From Vibrio sp. FE10 (GTDB lineage Bacteria; Pseudomonadota; Gammaproteobacteria; Enterobacterales; Vibrionaceae): a DNA stretch of 64,000 nucleotides. The position numbers and the translations under genes were made by a program. Where the stretch lies: positions 1 to 64,000 of the forward strand of contig NZ_AP028067.1 in NCBI RefSeq assembly GCF_030297155.1, given 5' to 3'. The notes beneath the pieces are model-generated. The model had not been told where the DNA came from. It was given only the letters and a program-made list of their open reading frames with translations, and did not search any database. Of the stretch, positions 13,161 through 26,882 are shown piece by piece. Each line of letters begins with the position of its first letter. Within the stretch, counting starts at the first letter, position 1.

Positions 13161-14075
13161 TTATTTATCCTTCTTACACATTGGGAAGCCAAGCGCTTCA
13201 CGTGACGCGTAGTACGCTTCTGCAACAGCTTTAGTCAGGTTGCGGATACGAAGGATGTAACGTTGACGTTCTGTTACAGAGATAGCTTTACGCGCATCAA
13301 GGATGTTGAATGCGTGACCTGCTTTTAGAATGCGCTCGTAAGCTGGAAGCGGCAGTGGCTTCTCAAGCTCAAGTAGCTCTTTACACTCTTTTTCGCACTG
13401 GTCGAAGAAAGTGAATAGGAAATCTACGTCTGCGTGCTCGAAGTTGTACGTTGATTGCTCAACTTCGTTTTGGTGGAAGATGTCACCGTAAGTCACGTTA
13501 GAACCGTCTGGTGCTACGTTCCATACAAGGTCGTAAACAGAGTCTACTTCTTGAATGTACATTGCTAGACGCTCGATACCGTAAGTGATCTCACCCGTTA
13601 CAGGTTTACACTCAAGGCCGCCAACTTGTTGGAAGTAAGTGAATTGAGTCACTTCCATACCGTTTAGCCATACTTCCCAACCAAGACCCCATGCGCCTAG
13701 CGTTGGGTTTTCCCAGTTGTCTTCTACGAAGCGAATATCGTGAACAAGTGGATCGACACCAAGAACTTCAAGCGAGCCTAAGTACAACTCCTGGATGTTA
13801 TCTGGAGAAGGTTTTAGAGCTACTTGGAATTGATAGTAGTGCTGCAGGCGGTTCGGGTTTTCACCGTAACGACCATCGGTCGGACGACGAGAAGGTTGAA
13901 CGTATGCCGTAGACATTGGCTCTGGGCCAAGTGCACGTAGACATGTCATTGGGTGAGAGGTGCCAGCACCTACTTCCATATCTAGTGGTTGAACAATGGT
14001 ACAACCGTTTTGTGCCCAGTAATCCTGCAGCGCGAGGATCATTCCCTGGAAGGTTTTGATATCGTATTTTTGCAT
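13161..14075 (-). CDS. glyQ: Glycyl-tRNA synthetase alpha subunit
   Basis: This is the catalytic class II subunit that makes glycyl-adenylate and charges tRNA-Gly together with GlyS. The 304-residue protein begins [22 protein letters not shown] and contains the motif-2 area [20 protein letters not shown]. It is first in a two-gene minus-strand operon with glyS two bases downstream. Both the sequence and the operon layout are standard for gammaproteobacteria. Confidence 0.97.
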   Translation of the reverse strand: MQKYDIKTFQGMILALQDYWAQNGCTIVQPLDMEVGAGTSHPMTCLRALGPEPMSTAYVQPSRRPTDGRYGENPNRLQHYYQFQVALKPSPDNIQELYLGSLEVLGVDPLVHDIRFVEDNWENPTLGAWGLGWEVWLNGMEVTQFTYFQQVGGLECKPVTGEITYGIERLAMYIQEVDSVYDLVWNVAPDGSNVTYGDIFHQNEVEQSTYNFEHADVDFLFTFFDQCEKECKELLELEKPLPLPAYERILKAGHAFNILDARKAISVTERQRYILRIRNLTKAVAEAYYASREALGFPMCKKDK

Positions 14076-14285
14076 AGTCAGGTTCGCGCGATTCTTTTAA
14101 ATGAATGATAAAAATAACCTCTGAGTATACCGAGATATTGGTAAAGCGAGTAGGGGTAATCTTGTTTAATTAGTGGTCTAAAATGTCGTTTAGTGGATTT
14201 TTTTGCCTTTAATGTTTGTTTTTCGGCACAAGTGGATATTTTGATAACTTTGACACTTGTGTTTGAAAGCGTGGGTGATTAAAAT

Positions 14286-14447
14286 CTCGCGGTCTTTGGG
14301 GAGTAGCTTACTTATTCATATCCTATTGAATGAGTTCGTCCGTCAACATAATTGATGCAAAATCATCATGGCGTTCGAGGCAACCACCACCTTGGTGGCG
14401 CTTAGCAAGACCTTAGACAAGCATCGTGAACCGGGATGGGGCGCGAG
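14286..14447 (+). promoter_or_regulatory. yybP-ykoY-family manganese riboswitch
   Basis: The segment starts with the family hallmark TTTGGGGAGTAGC (14295-14307). It is closed by an outer helix, CTCGCG (14286-14291) with CGCGAG (14442-14447). Internal helices are visible, such as CCACCACCTTGGTGG around 14385-14399. It lies directly upstream of a GDT1-type exporter, the classic target of this Mn2+-sensing riboswitch in Vibrio and E. coli. Manganese binding is known for the family. The exact helix borders here were judged by eye. Confidence 0.85.
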
Positions 14448-14495
14448 GTTTGTCTTTGGTTAAATATAATAATCTCCGTCCCAAATGAGCATGTC

Positions 14496-15050
14496 GTGAG
14501 CGTTTTAGCAATTTCAATTACAACTGTCGCCTTAGCCGAGATCGGTGATAAGACTCAGTTGCTATCCCTTTTATTAGCCAGTCGATATCGAAAACCGTTA
14601 CCTATTATTGCGGCTATTTTCTTTGCCACTATAGCCAATCATGCCCTTGCTGCATGGCTGGGGGTTGTGATCGCCGATTATTTATCTCCTGAAGTGCTTA
14701 AATGGGTGCTGGTGGTCAGCTTCGTTGCGATGGCAGGCTGGATTCTGATTCCGGATAAGTTGGACGATGATGAGCAGATCTCGAACCGAGGGCCATTTGT
14801 CGCCAGTTTTATCGCTTTCTTTATTGCTGAGATTGGTGATAAGACTCAGATTGCGACCTCCATTCTAGGGGCTCAATATTCGGATGCATTAATGTGGGTA
14901 ATTCTCGGCACTACCATTGGTATGTTGCTGGCGAATGTGCCCGTGGTGATCATTGGTAAGTTATCGGCAGATAAAATGCCTCTTGATCTGATTCGCAAGA
15001 TCACGGCTTTGTTATTCGTGGGTTTGGCTATCGCAGCGGCGTTCTATTAA
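14496..15050 (+). CDS. mneA: GDT1/UPF0016-family manganese exporter (MneA-like)
   Basis: This is an inner-membrane cation exporter related to eukaryotic TMEM165/Gdt1; the V. cholerae member MneA removes excess Mn2+. The protein carries the duplicated signature E-x-G-D-K-T twice (15-20 and 112-117 counting from the chosen start), each within a three-helix bundle. I chose the GTG at 14496 (MSVLAISITTVALAEIGDKTQ, 184 residues). The upstream ATG at 14436 would place the start codon inside the riboswitch helix and add a non-membrane tail. The ribosome binding site is weak, which fits riboswitch control of translation. The start is less certain than the identity. Confidence 0.88.
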   Translation: MSVLAISITTVALAEIGDKTQLLSLLLASRYRKPLPIIAAIFFATIANHALAAWLGVVIADYLSPEVLKWVLVVSFVAMAGWILIPDKLDDDEQISNRGPFVASFIAFFIAEIGDKTQIATSILGAQYSDALMWVILGTTIGMLLANVPVVIIGKLSADKMPLDLIRKITALLFVGLAIAAAFY

Positions 15051-15207
15051 GCGGTGGTATTGAGTCTTATTATACTCAACCAGTAGAGTAATGTGTTGTA
15101 GGTCATACTCTTATAGTATTGTGGGGTTTATCGAGCGAATGGACATATAACTGTCATACTTGTCATGATATTTTAATCTTGTGAGTTAAGAACACGAGGG
15201 CATGATT

Positions 15208-15456
15208 ATGTTGACGCGTTATATGGGTATTACTCCACAAAGCCAAAGTTATCTCTTTACCTTTGGTCTTGCACTTACACTATTAGGCATGGTGTTGACG
15301 GACATGTGGCTACCAATGGTGGCGGGTTCGATGATCATGACCGGGCTTGCGGTAGAAGCTTGGATTCGGGTCGCGCATATTATTCCTATGCGAAAAGATA
15401 TCCGAGAAATTCAGCATCAGCTAGAGCATCTGCAAAACAAATCTAGAAACGAATAA
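15208..15456 (+). CDS. Small membrane protein of unknown function
   Basis: The 82-residue protein has two hydrophobic segments: about 11-30 (QSYLFTFGLALTLLGMVLTD) and 31-52 (MWLPMVAGSMIMTGLAVEAW). A charged C-terminal tail that could form a short coiled coil (RKDIREIQHQLEHLQNKS) follows. The ATG at 15208 is preferred to that at 15202 because GAGG at 15197-15200 is correctly spaced from it. A strong terminator follows, so it is probably a single-gene unit. I do not recognise a family. Confidence 0.75.
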   Translation: MLTRYMGITPQSQSYLFTFGLALTLLGMVLTDMWLPMVAGSMIMTGLAVEAWIRVAHIIPMRKDIREIQHQLEHLQNKSRNE

Positions 15457-15458
15457 AC

Positions 15459-15516
15459 AAAAAGCCGCTCGTACTCTGAGTTCCGTTGAAGAACATAAGG
15501 TACGAGCGGCTTTTTT
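15459..15516 (+). terminator. Rho-independent terminator
   Basis: AAAAAGCCGCTCGTAC (15459-15474) pairs with GTACGAGCGGCTTTTTT (15500-15516) across a 25-base loop. It can serve the small membrane protein on the plus strand and tusA on the minus strand. Confidence 0.85.
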
Positions 15517-15539
15517 GATGCTTGATATTTAGGTGAGGC

Positions 15540-15791
15540 TTATGCCTCCAAACCTTTTCTTATCAAATATTGGTAAGGCAAAGCTTCAGTCGCTTGGCCG
15601 ACTAACTGATGATCCATAAAACGACAAAAGCTCGGAATATCACGAGTTGTCGAAGGGTCGTCAGCTTTTACCAGTAACACATCGCCATCCTGCATGTTTC
15701 TAATTGTCTTCCTGACCATCATTACTGGTTCTGGGCAACGTAGGCCTTCAGCTTCTAAAGTGTGGGTTGCCAGTTCAGGTTTGAATGTCAT
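15540..15791 (-). CDS. tusA: Sulfur carrier protein TusA
   Basis: TusA is a small cytoplasmic persulfide carrier that takes sulfur from IscS and passes it to TusBCD for thiouridine formation in tRNA; it also affects sulfur trafficking more widely. The 83-residue protein has the family motif CPEP with the sulfur-carrying Cys at 19 ([13 protein letters not shown]). Length matches E. coli TusA (81). It is a single gene on the minus strand, opposite the preceding small gene. Confidence 0.95.
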   Translation of the reverse strand: MTFKPELATHTLEAEGLRCPEPVMMVRKTIRNMQDGDVLLVKADDPSTTRDIPSFCRFMDHQLVGQATEALPYQYLIRKGLEA

Positions 15792-15892
15792 GGTTTGTAT
15801 CTCTATATCTATCTAACGAGTGAATAATACGTCTGCAGAAAAAATATGCAATAAGTGCTTGGCAAACAGAATCATTTCCTATAACTTAGTTA

Positions 15893-15912
15893 ACAAGTTG
15901 ATAACAACTTGT
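15893..15912. promoter_or_regulatory. 8-bp inverted repeat upstream of a small membrane protein gene
   Basis: ACAAGTTG-ATAA-CAACTTGT lies 28 bases before the ATG at 15941. It may be an operator; no regulator is identified. Confidence 0.35.
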
Positions 15913-15940
15913 AACAAAGGCAACTAGCTAAGGAGTGGCG

Positions 15941-16126
15941 ATGTTGACAGGATTAGATAGATTAACAATTTATTCAGTTCTCTGTTTTATTTCTTTTTGT
16001 GCGTTAGTACTACGCTCATCGACAGAGACCTCTCTAATGCCAATCTTTGGCATAGTAGCAACGATTATTGGTATTTGGGTAGAGATGCGCCGTTGGCAAG
16101 GCATAGCCGAGGAGCAAGAGCACTAA
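15941..16126 (+). CDS. Small two-helix membrane protein of unknown function
   Basis: The 61-residue protein has hydrophobic stretches at about 9-25 (IYSVLCFISFCALVLRS) and 31-46 (LMPIFGIVATIIGIWVE), then a short polar tail. AGGAG at 15931-15935 lies five bases before the ATG, which decides the start; an in-frame GTG at 15935 overlaps the ribosome site. No family is recognised. The good ribosome site and a downstream terminator support a real gene. Confidence 0.65.
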   Translation: MLTGLDRLTIYSVLCFISFCALVLRSSTETSLMPIFGIVATIIGIWVEMRRWQGIAEEQEH

Positions 16127-16193
16127 CCCGGATACAACAAGCAAATTCCGATACGACAACATTCCGACACTATCCCCAGATTTTCTTGGGCTT

Positions 16194-16219
16194 CCCCGCG
16201 TAATTGCGGGATTTTTTTT
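16194..16219 (+). terminator. Short Rho-independent terminator
   Basis: CCCGC (16195-16199) pairs with GCGGG (16206-16210) and is followed by a run of eight T residues. The stem is short but GC-only. Confidence 0.65.
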
Positions 16220-16282
16220 ATCTAAAGCATGCTATAAACAACTTAGTGACCAATGATAATTGTATACAGCTAGGTAAGTGGC

Positions 16283-17224
16283 GTGGAATTAGAAGACATC
16301 TATCGTAGAGACCTGAATTTACTGGTCGCCCTAAAGGTATTGATTGAAGAGGGCAGTGTTAGTCAAGCCGCGCTTCGTCTTAACTTAAGCCAATCGGCAA
16401 CCAGTCGAGTATTAGGTCGCTTAAGAGAACTACTCAACGATCCCCTGTTTACGCGCCAAGGTCAGCACCTTATTCCCACCAAGAAAGCACTCGAAATCAG
16501 CCAGCGCATTGATCAGCCTTTAGAGTCATTCCGCCAACTGCTTAGCCCGAGTGATTTCGATCCTTACTATTGCAGTGAGCGTTTTCTGATCGCGACCACT
16601 GACTATGCGATGCAAACCATCTTGCCGTATGCGTTACCTAAGATTTATGAACAAGCGCCGAACATTTCTTTGGAGTTTGCGCCACTGCAGCATGAGCATT
16701 TGTTTAAGCAGCTCAGTACTGAACGTGTTGATATGGCGATTTGTCGCCCGAGCGGCAGCATCGCACCACTTCATCAAGAAGTCTTGGGGCCAGTGGGCGT
16801 ATCATGTTTGTTATCTAAAAATCACCCGTTAGCCGATCGATCGTTAAGTCTTGAAGATTATGTTTCTTTACCTCACGCGATGATTGCGATCAGTGATGGT
16901 GTTAAGGCTTTACTCGATAACGCTTTAGCTAATCAACAGCCTCGCAAAATGGTACTGCGCGCGTACCACCTTGAAGCTGCATTGGCGATTGTCGATAGAA
17001 TGCCATTAGTGATAACTGTACCCGCTGATTTGGCTTATTTGGTGGCAGAGCGTTATGACTTAGTCGTCAAGCCGTTGCCATTTGAGTTTATGCCGTTTGA
17101 TTACTCACTGATCTGGCATTCGCGCTGCGATTCTTCTGCCTCGCAACAATGGTTAAGAAGGGTGGTGAAAGAGGAGTGTGGTGAGTTGATTCAGAAGCGT
17201 ATTGCGGATGTTGGCTTGGGGTAA
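16283..17224 (+). CDS. LysR-family transcriptional regulator
   Basis: The 313-residue protein has an N-terminal winged helix-turn-helix (about 10-70, LNLLVALKVLIEEGSVSQAALRLNLSQSATSRVLGRLRELL). A periplasmic-binding-protein-like effector domain (about 95-300) follows. LysR regulators act as tetramers on T-N11-A sites and often control neighbouring genes. Here it is convergent with acuI, so no obvious divergent target exists. The start is GTG at 16283. I cannot assign the ligand. The NLNLLV-type N terminus resembles the NodD/LeuO/PnbR branch rather than CysB or IlvY. Confidence 0.9.
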   Translation: MELEDIYRRDLNLLVALKVLIEEGSVSQAALRLNLSQSATSRVLGRLRELLNDPLFTRQGQHLIPTKKALEISQRIDQPLESFRQLLSPSDFDPYYCSERFLIATTDYAMQTILPYALPKIYEQAPNISLEFAPLQHEHLFKQLSTERVDMAICRPSGSIAPLHQEVLGPVGVSCLLSKNHPLADRSLSLEDYVSLPHAMIAISDGVKALLDNALANQQPRKMVLRAYHLEAALAIVDRMPLVITVPADLAYLVAERYDLVVKPLPFEFMPFDYSLIWHSRCDSSASQQWLRRVVKEECGELIQKRIADVGLG

Positions 17225-17274
17225 CTTAACTTAGATCTAGCTTTGGTTTAGTCGATCCAAATGACAAAAATGCA

Positions 17275-17300
17275 AAAGGGCTGATTATTATCAGCCCTTT
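17275..17300. terminator. Bidirectional terminator between the LysR gene and acuI
   Basis: AAAGGGCTGAT (17275-17285) and ATCAGCCCTTT (17290-17300) form an 11-bp perfect stem with a four-base loop. It lies between two convergent genes. Confidence 0.8.
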
Positions 17301-17333
17301 GTTGTTCTGGGATATTTGAGCTTTAGCTGATTA

Positions 17334-18314
17334 TTAAAGCTTTATAACTACGCGACCAGTGATTTGACCGTTAGTGATGTCTTCTGCCGCTTGAATAGCG
17401 CCATCTAAAGATACTTCTTTAGTCGCTTGGCCGTAGAAAGATTCAGGTAGCAGCTCAGCAAGTTGTTCCCACGCTTTAATACGTTTCTCACGAGGGCACA
17501 TTACTGAATCAACACCTTGCAGGCGAACGTTACGTAGAATGAATGGCATTACCGTTGTTGGTAAGTCAAAGCCGCCAGCTAGGCCACACATTGCAACCGC
17601 ACCGTTGTAATCAATTTGCGCCAATACTTTCGCAAGTACTTTGCTGCCTACTGTATCGATAGCACCAGCCCACAGTTGTTTCTCAAGTGGTTTTGCTGGT
17701 TCTTCTAGTTCAGCACGCTCAACAATGCGTGTCGCGCCTAGTGATTTTAGAAGCTCGCCATTTTCTGAAGCACGGCCAGTAACCGCTGCCACTTTGTAGC
17801 CCAGTTGGTTAAGTAGAGTGATAGACACGCTGCCTACACCACCACTTGCACCGGTTACTAGGATTTCACCGTCTTCAGGTTTGATGCCTGCATCTACGAT
17901 AGCTTGTACACAAAGCATCGCGGTGAAGCCAGCTGTACCAATCGCCATTACTTTCTTAGCGTCTAGACCTGCAGGCATTGGCACTAACCAGTCACCATTT
18001 AGGCTCGCTTTCTCAGCCATACCGCCCCAGTGGCCTTCACCAACACCCCAACCCGTTAGAACAACTTCGTCGCCTGCTTTGTAGCGCGGGTCATCAGATT
18101 GTGAAACCACACCAGAAAGGTCGATACCAGGAACCATAGGGAAGTTGCGAACAATGCGCCCTTTACCTGTTATCGCTAAACCATCTTTGTAGTTTAAAGA
18201 AGAGTAGCTCACATCAACCTTCACGTTACCTTCTGGTAGTTGAGACTCATCAATTTGAGAAACTGATGCGATAGTTTTTTTGTCTTCTTGGTTTAGTACA
18301 AGTGCTTTAAACAT
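17334..18314 (-). CDS. acuI: Acrylyl-CoA reductase of the AcuI/YhdH family (MDR oxidoreductase)
   Basis: This is an NADPH-dependent medium-chain reductase. AcuI reduces acrylyl-CoA to propionyl-CoA, which detoxifies acrylate produced during DMSP breakdown in marine bacteria; E. coli YhdH is the same family. The 326-residue protein begins MFKALVLNQEDKKTIASV. It has a GroES-like N-terminal domain (SSLNYKDGLAITGKG) and the Rossmann motif TGASGGVGSVSI at about residues 154-165. It is a single minus-strand gene between the LysR gene and fadA. The family is clear. The acrylate role is inferred, although a marine host makes it sensible. Confidence 0.88.
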   Translation of the reverse strand: MFKALVLNQEDKKTIASVSQIDESQLPEGNVKVDVSYSSLNYKDGLAITGKGRIVRNFPMVPGIDLSGVVSQSDDPRYKAGDEVVLTGWGVGEGHWGGMAEKASLNGDWLVPMPAGLDAKKVMAIGTAGFTAMLCVQAIVDAGIKPEDGEILVTGASGGVGSVSITLLNQLGYKVAAVTGRASENGELLKSLGATRIVERAELEEPAKPLEKQLWAGAIDTVGSKVLAKVLAQIDYNGAVAMCGLAGGFDLPTTVMPFILRNVRLQGVDSVMCPREKRIKAWEQLAELLPESFYGQATKEVSLDGAIQAAEDITNGQITGRVVIKL

Positions 18315-18490
18315 GATCTGCTCCGTAGGAGGAATATTAGGAAACTGAAGTAACTTTAGTTGAATCGTTGGAGAAAAAATAATGAAACATCAACATTGAA
18401 TCTATGCATTTTGTGCATAGATGTAGGTGGTGCTTTTTCTTTTGCCAAGTTCGCTTAACGAATCGATAGATTATCGGATACCGAGTAATA

Positions 18491-18520
18491 AAAAGTGCAG
18501 CTATATAAATATAGCTGCAC
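18491..18520 (-). terminator. Terminator of fadBA
   Basis: GTGCAGCTATA (18495-18505) pairs with TATAGCTGCAC (18510-18520), an 11-bp stem. On the minus strand a T run follows it. It lies 37 bases past the fadA stop. Confidence 0.8.
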
Positions 18521-18556
18521 AAAAGATTACCCTTCAAGTATTACTGTCAGTGATCG

Positions 18557-21918
<3,362 letters not shown>

Positions 21919-21988
21919 TGTCTATCTCCATGACATACAATCCACGATTGTTTGAGAGAATCTTGTTATCTTTCTATTATTGTAGAAT

Positions 21989-22005
21989 ACCTGGTAAGAC
22001 CAGTT
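21989..22005 (-). promoter_or_regulatory. FadR-like operator upstream of fadBA
   Basis: ACCTGGTAAGACCAGTT matches the FadR consensus AACTGGTCNGACCAGTT at 15 of the 16 defined positions, or at 14 depending on how the half-sites are aligned. It lies about 70 bases upstream of the fadB start, where a repressor would block the promoter. Confidence 0.75.
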
Positions 22006-22145
22006 ATCTTAGTCTGTACCTCTGCTTGGTGAATTTCAATACATTTTTTAAACAATTGTTTAACATTGTGCGATAGCACAGATCCTCTAACCCTTATTAT
22101 TCACGCGTGATACACTTCGCCGCTCTTATTAATTAAGTTAACGAT

Positions 22146-22769
22146 ATGAATGAACAGCCCTATTTAATACCGTCTGCGTCGGCTCTGTTTGAAGAAGAGA
22201 TAAAGAAGAGCGTCTTCATTACTCATCTTGCTCATACTCCAAGTGTAGAAGCTGCTAAACAGTTCGTAGAACAGGTAAAAAAAGAGCATTCATCAGCACG
22301 ACATAATTGTTGGGGTTTTGCTGCAGGGCGACCTGAAGACTCAATGAAATGGGGCTTTAGTGATGATGGAGAGCCATCTGGTACTGCGGGTAAGCCTATC
22401 TTGGCGCAACTGTCTGGTTCTGGTGTCGGTGAACTGACGGCTGTTGTCACTCGTTATTCAGGCGGAATCAAGCTTGGAACGGGTGGCCTAGTAAAGGCGT
22501 ATGGTGGTGGAGTACAACAAGCTCTCAAGCTGCTTCAAACTATCGAGAAAAAAATAACCACAAAATTACGGCTAGAGTTAGACTATGGCTTTGTGCCAAT
22601 CGCGCAATCCATTATGGCTCAGCATCAGGCTGTTGAAGTCCAAGCGGATTATGGTGTTCAAGTTGAGCTTATTATTGAAATAGAGCTCCTTCAGGTAGAT
22701 TCGTTTACCCAAACCATGATCAATAAAAGCGGTGCTAAGGCACTGGTAACGAAAGTCAAAGACAACTAG
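22146..22769 (+). CDS. yigZ: IMPACT/YigZ family protein
   Basis: This is a conserved protein of the IMPACT family; the precise bacterial role is unclear. The eukaryotic relative modulates the translation-stress kinase GCN2. The 207-residue protein has an N-terminal UPF0029 domain with SARHNCWGFAAG, DDGEPSGTAGKPIL and VTRYSGGIKLGTGGLVKAYG, then a ferredoxin-like C-terminal domain. It lies divergently from fadB and 34 bases before trkH. The fadB-yigZ-trkH-hemG neighbourhood is also found in E. coli. Confidence 0.93.
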   Translation: MNEQPYLIPSASALFEEEIKKSVFITHLAHTPSVEAAKQFVEQVKKEHSSARHNCWGFAAGRPEDSMKWGFSDDGEPSGTAGKPILAQLSGSGVGELTAVVTRYSGGIKLGTGGLVKAYGGGVQQALKLLQTIEKKITTKLRLELDYGFVPIAQSIMAQHQAVEVQADYGVQVELIIEIELLQVDSFTQTMINKSGAKALVTKVKDN

Positions 22770-22803
22770 GAAGTGTGAAGCATTTTGCTTCGTTCAATAG
22801 CTC

Positions 22804-24261
22804 ATGCAATTTCGCTCAATTATTCGAATCGTCGGATTATTATTAGCACTTTTTAGTGTATCAATGCTCGCACCTGCGCTCGTCGCACTGATCTATAGAG
22901 ATGGTGCGGGTGTGCCATTTGTGACGACTTTCTTCGTTCTATTATTTTGTGGAGCAACTTGCTGGTTTCCAAACCGACGCTATAAACATGAATTGAAGGC
23001 GCGAGATGGCTTTCTTATTGTGGTGTTGTTCTGGACGGTAATCGGTAGTGCTGGTGCGCTGCCGTTTTTGATCGCGGATAATCCGAGTGTTTCGGTTACT
23101 GACGCCTTTTTTGAATCGTTTTCAGCATTAACGACGACAGGTGCAACTGTAATTGTTGGTCTCGATGACCTGCCTAAAGCCATTCTATTTTACCGCCAGT
23201 TTCTACAGTGGTTTGGTGGTATGGGTATCATCGTATTGGCGGTAGCCATCCTTCCTGTTCTGGGTATCGGTGGTATGCAGCTGTATCGTGCTGAAATCCC
23301 AGGCCCTGTAAAAGACAGTAAGATGACTCCGCGTATTGCTGAAACGGCAAAAGCGCTCTGGTACATCTATCTGAGTCTAACTATTGCTTGTGCAGTGGCG
23401 TTTTGGCTTGCTGGTATGAGCTTCTTTGATGCAATCAGCCACAGTTTCTCAACCATTGCTATTGGTGGCTTCTCGACTCACGATGCAAGTATGGGTTACT
23501 TCAATAGCCCTGCTATCAACATGATTACGGTCGTGTTCCTTCTTATCTCTGCGTGTAACTATTCACTTCACTTTGCGGCATTTGCTTCAGGTGGTGTGCA
23601 TCCTAAGTATTATTGGAAAGATCCTGAGTTCCGCGCTTTTATCTTTATTCAAGTCGTCCTGTTCTTAGTTTGTTTCTTATTACTACTGAATCATCACTCT
23701 TACGATTCGTATTATGATGCTTTCGATCAGGCGTTGTTCCAGACAGTATCTATTTCAACAACCGCAGGCTTCACCACCACTGGTTTCTCTGAGTGGCCGT
23801 TATTCTTACCTGTGCTGCTTCTGTTCTCTTCTTTTATAGGTGGTTGTGCAGGTTCAACGGGTGGTGGTATGAAAGTCATTCGAATATTGCTGCTTACCTT
23901 GCAAGGTGCTCGTGAAATGAAGCGTCTTGTTCACCCGCGTGCTGTCTATACCATCAAGGTTGGTGGTTCGGCACTACCACAACGTGTCGTGGATGCGGTT
24001 TGGGGCTTCTTCTCTGCATACGCATTGGTTTTTGTGGTTTGTATGTTGGCTCTTATTGCTACGGGGATGGATGAGCTCAGTGCTTTCTCTGCCGTGGCGG
24101 CAACATTGAATAACCTTGGTCCTGGTCTTGGCGAGGTTGCGATGCACTTTGGCGACGTTAATGACAAAGCCAAGTGGGTATTGATCGTGTCTATGTTGTT
24201 TGGCCGTTTAGAAATATTCACCTTATTAATTTTATTGACCCCTACGTTTTGGCGTAGCTAA
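22804..24261 (+). CDS. trkH: Trk potassium uptake protein TrkH
   Basis: TrkH is the membrane-spanning subunit of the Trk K+ transporter, gated by TrkA. The 485-residue hydrophobic protein contains four selectivity-filter-like P-loops: SALTTTGATV, STIAIGGFST, STTAGFTTTGF and NNLGPGLGE. This is the TrkH/KtrB fold. The conserved GGCAGSTGGGMKVIR segment follows the third loop. The ribosome site is weak, suggesting coupling with yigZ. hemG starts nine bases downstream, so an operon is likely. Confidence 0.96.
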   Translation: MQFRSIIRIVGLLLALFSVSMLAPALVALIYRDGAGVPFVTTFFVLLFCGATCWFPNRRYKHELKARDGFLIVVLFWTVIGSAGALPFLIADNPSVSVTDAFFESFSALTTTGATVIVGLDDLPKAILFYRQFLQWFGGMGIIVLAVAILPVLGIGGMQLYRAEIPGPVKDSKMTPRIAETAKALWYIYLSLTIACAVAFWLAGMSFFDAISHSFSTIAIGGFSTHDASMGYFNSPAINMITVVFLLISACNYSLHFAAFASGGVHPKYYWKDPEFRAFIFIQVVLFLVCFLLLLNHHSYDSYYDAFDQALFQTVSISTTAGFTTTGFSEWPLFLPVLLLFSSFIGGCAGSTGGGMKVIRILLLTLQGAREMKRLVHPRAVYTIKVGGSALPQRVVDAVWGFFSAYALVFVVCMLALIATGMDELSAFSAVAATLNNLGPGLGEVAMHFGDVNDKAKWVLIVSMLFGRLEIFTLLILLTPTFWRS

Positions 24262-24270
24262 GGACATATT

Positions 24271-24798
24271 GTGGCAAAAGCTCTATTTTTGTATTCAAGC
24301 CGTGAAGGTCAGACCAAGAAAATCTTGAACTATATAAAAGAAGAAATGAATGAGTTCGAATGTGAGCTTCAAGATCTGCACACTGTTAATAATGTCGACT
24401 TTGCTCAGTACGACAGAGTGTTGATTGGTGCATCTATTCGTTACGGCCACCTTAATAAGAAGCTATACCAGTTTATTGATGCCAATCTTGCTCAGTTGCA
24501 ATCAAACAAGGTCGCTTTCTTCTGCGTTAACTTAACGGCTCGTAAAGAAGACCAAGGTAAAGATACTCCTGAAGGTAGCGCTTATATTAAGAAATTTCTT
24601 CTCAAGTCACCGTGGCAGCCGACCTTGATCGGTGTATTCGCGGGTGCCCTCTATTACCCTCGTTATAATTGGTTCGATAAAACCATGATTCGCTTCATTA
24701 TGAATATGACAGGTGGTGAAACGGATACAACCAAGGAAGTTGAGTACACGAACTGGGAAAAAGTCTCTTTATTCTCTAAGAAACTGCAAGAGATGTAA
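24271..24798 (+). CDS. hemG: Menaquinone-dependent protoporphyrinogen IX dehydrogenase HemG
   Basis: HemG is a flavodoxin-like FMN enzyme that oxidises protoporphyrinogen IX to protoporphyrin IX in haem synthesis and passes electrons to quinones. The 175-residue protein starts at a GTG preceded by AAGGA. The FMN-phosphate loop is visible in LYSSREGQTKKI, and the family-specific internal helix region is KFLLKSPWQPTLIGVFAGALYYPRYNWFDK. Length is close to E. coli HemG (181). It follows trkH in the same order as in E. coli and precedes the rRNA operon. Confidence 0.95.
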   Translation: MAKALFLYSSREGQTKKILNYIKEEMNEFECELQDLHTVNNVDFAQYDRVLIGASIRYGHLNKKLYQFIDANLAQLQSNKVAFFCVNLTARKEDQGKDTPEGSAYIKKFLLKSPWQPTLIGVFAGALYYPRYNWFDKTMIRFIMNMTGGETDTTKEVEYTNWEKVSLFSKKLQEM

Positions 24799-24836
24799 GA
24801 GAAAAGCCTACTTTTGAGGCGTTTTGTGCTCTTTTT
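24797..24836 (+). terminator. Possible terminator after hemG
   Basis: AGAGAAAAGCC (24799-24809) can pair imperfectly with GGCGTTTTGTGCTCT, followed by a T run. The stem has bulges, so the call is weak. Confidence 0.4.
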
Positions 24837-24877
24837 AATCGAACGAATAAAAAAAAGAGAAAAACTTCAAAAAGGGC

Positions 24878-24905
24878 TTGCCAGTGTGATCGAAATCTCT
24901 ATAAT
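24878..24905 (+). promoter_or_regulatory. rrn promoter P1
   Basis: The -35 TTGCCA (24878-24883) and -10 TATAAT (24900-24905) are separated by 16 bases. An A-rich UP-element-like stretch precedes them and a GC-rich discriminator (GCGACCTC) follows, as in stringently controlled rRNA promoters. Confidence 0.75.
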
Positions 24906-25005
24906 GCGACCTCGTTGAAACGGGAAGGCTTCGTAAGAAACCAAAACGAATCAGCAGGTCAAATTAGCCAAGCTAAGCGCTTGAAAAAAGTTTTGAAAAT
25001 AGTGG

Positions 25006-25033
25006 TTGACACTAAAACTTAAATCGCTAAAAT
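25006..25033 (+). promoter_or_regulatory. rrn promoter P2
   Basis: The -35 TTGACA (25006-25011) and -10 TAAAAT (25028-25033) are 16 bases apart, about 125 bases downstream of P1, in the usual tandem arrangement. Confidence 0.7.
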
Positions 25034-25068
25034 GGCCGTCCGATTTGAGCGAAGCTCAAAAAGGAAAA

Positions 25069-25080
25069 GCTCTTTAACAA
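25069..25080 (+). promoter_or_regulatory. boxA antitermination site in the rrn leader
   Basis: GCTCTTTAACAA matches the boxA element bound by NusB/NusE, which allows RNA polymerase to read through the rRNA genes. The rest of the leader to 25327 contains AT-rich hairpins and no gene. Confidence 0.8.
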
Positions 25081-25327
25081 TTTAAACCTATCAATCTGTG
25101 TGGGCACTCGTTGATGAATATCAAAACGTTTTATCTTAGATAAAACAGATTCTTCGGAATCAAAATTGATTTCAATGAGCTGAGTGACCAATACGTTTAA
25201 CTACTTGTAGTTATTCGGCACAGTCAATTCATTACCATTCTGTTGGAATGGTAATAGCTTTAGAATTACATGTTTACTTCGGTAAATATTAGTTTTGAAG
25301 TCAGTATTCGTTGAGTCACAAAATCTT

Positions 25328-26882
<1,555 letters not shown>

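Noticed and set aside
14436..14495. Upstream ATG extension of the MneA-like protein
   Set aside because: It would begin inside the riboswitch closing helix and adds a non-conserved tail without a ribosome site.
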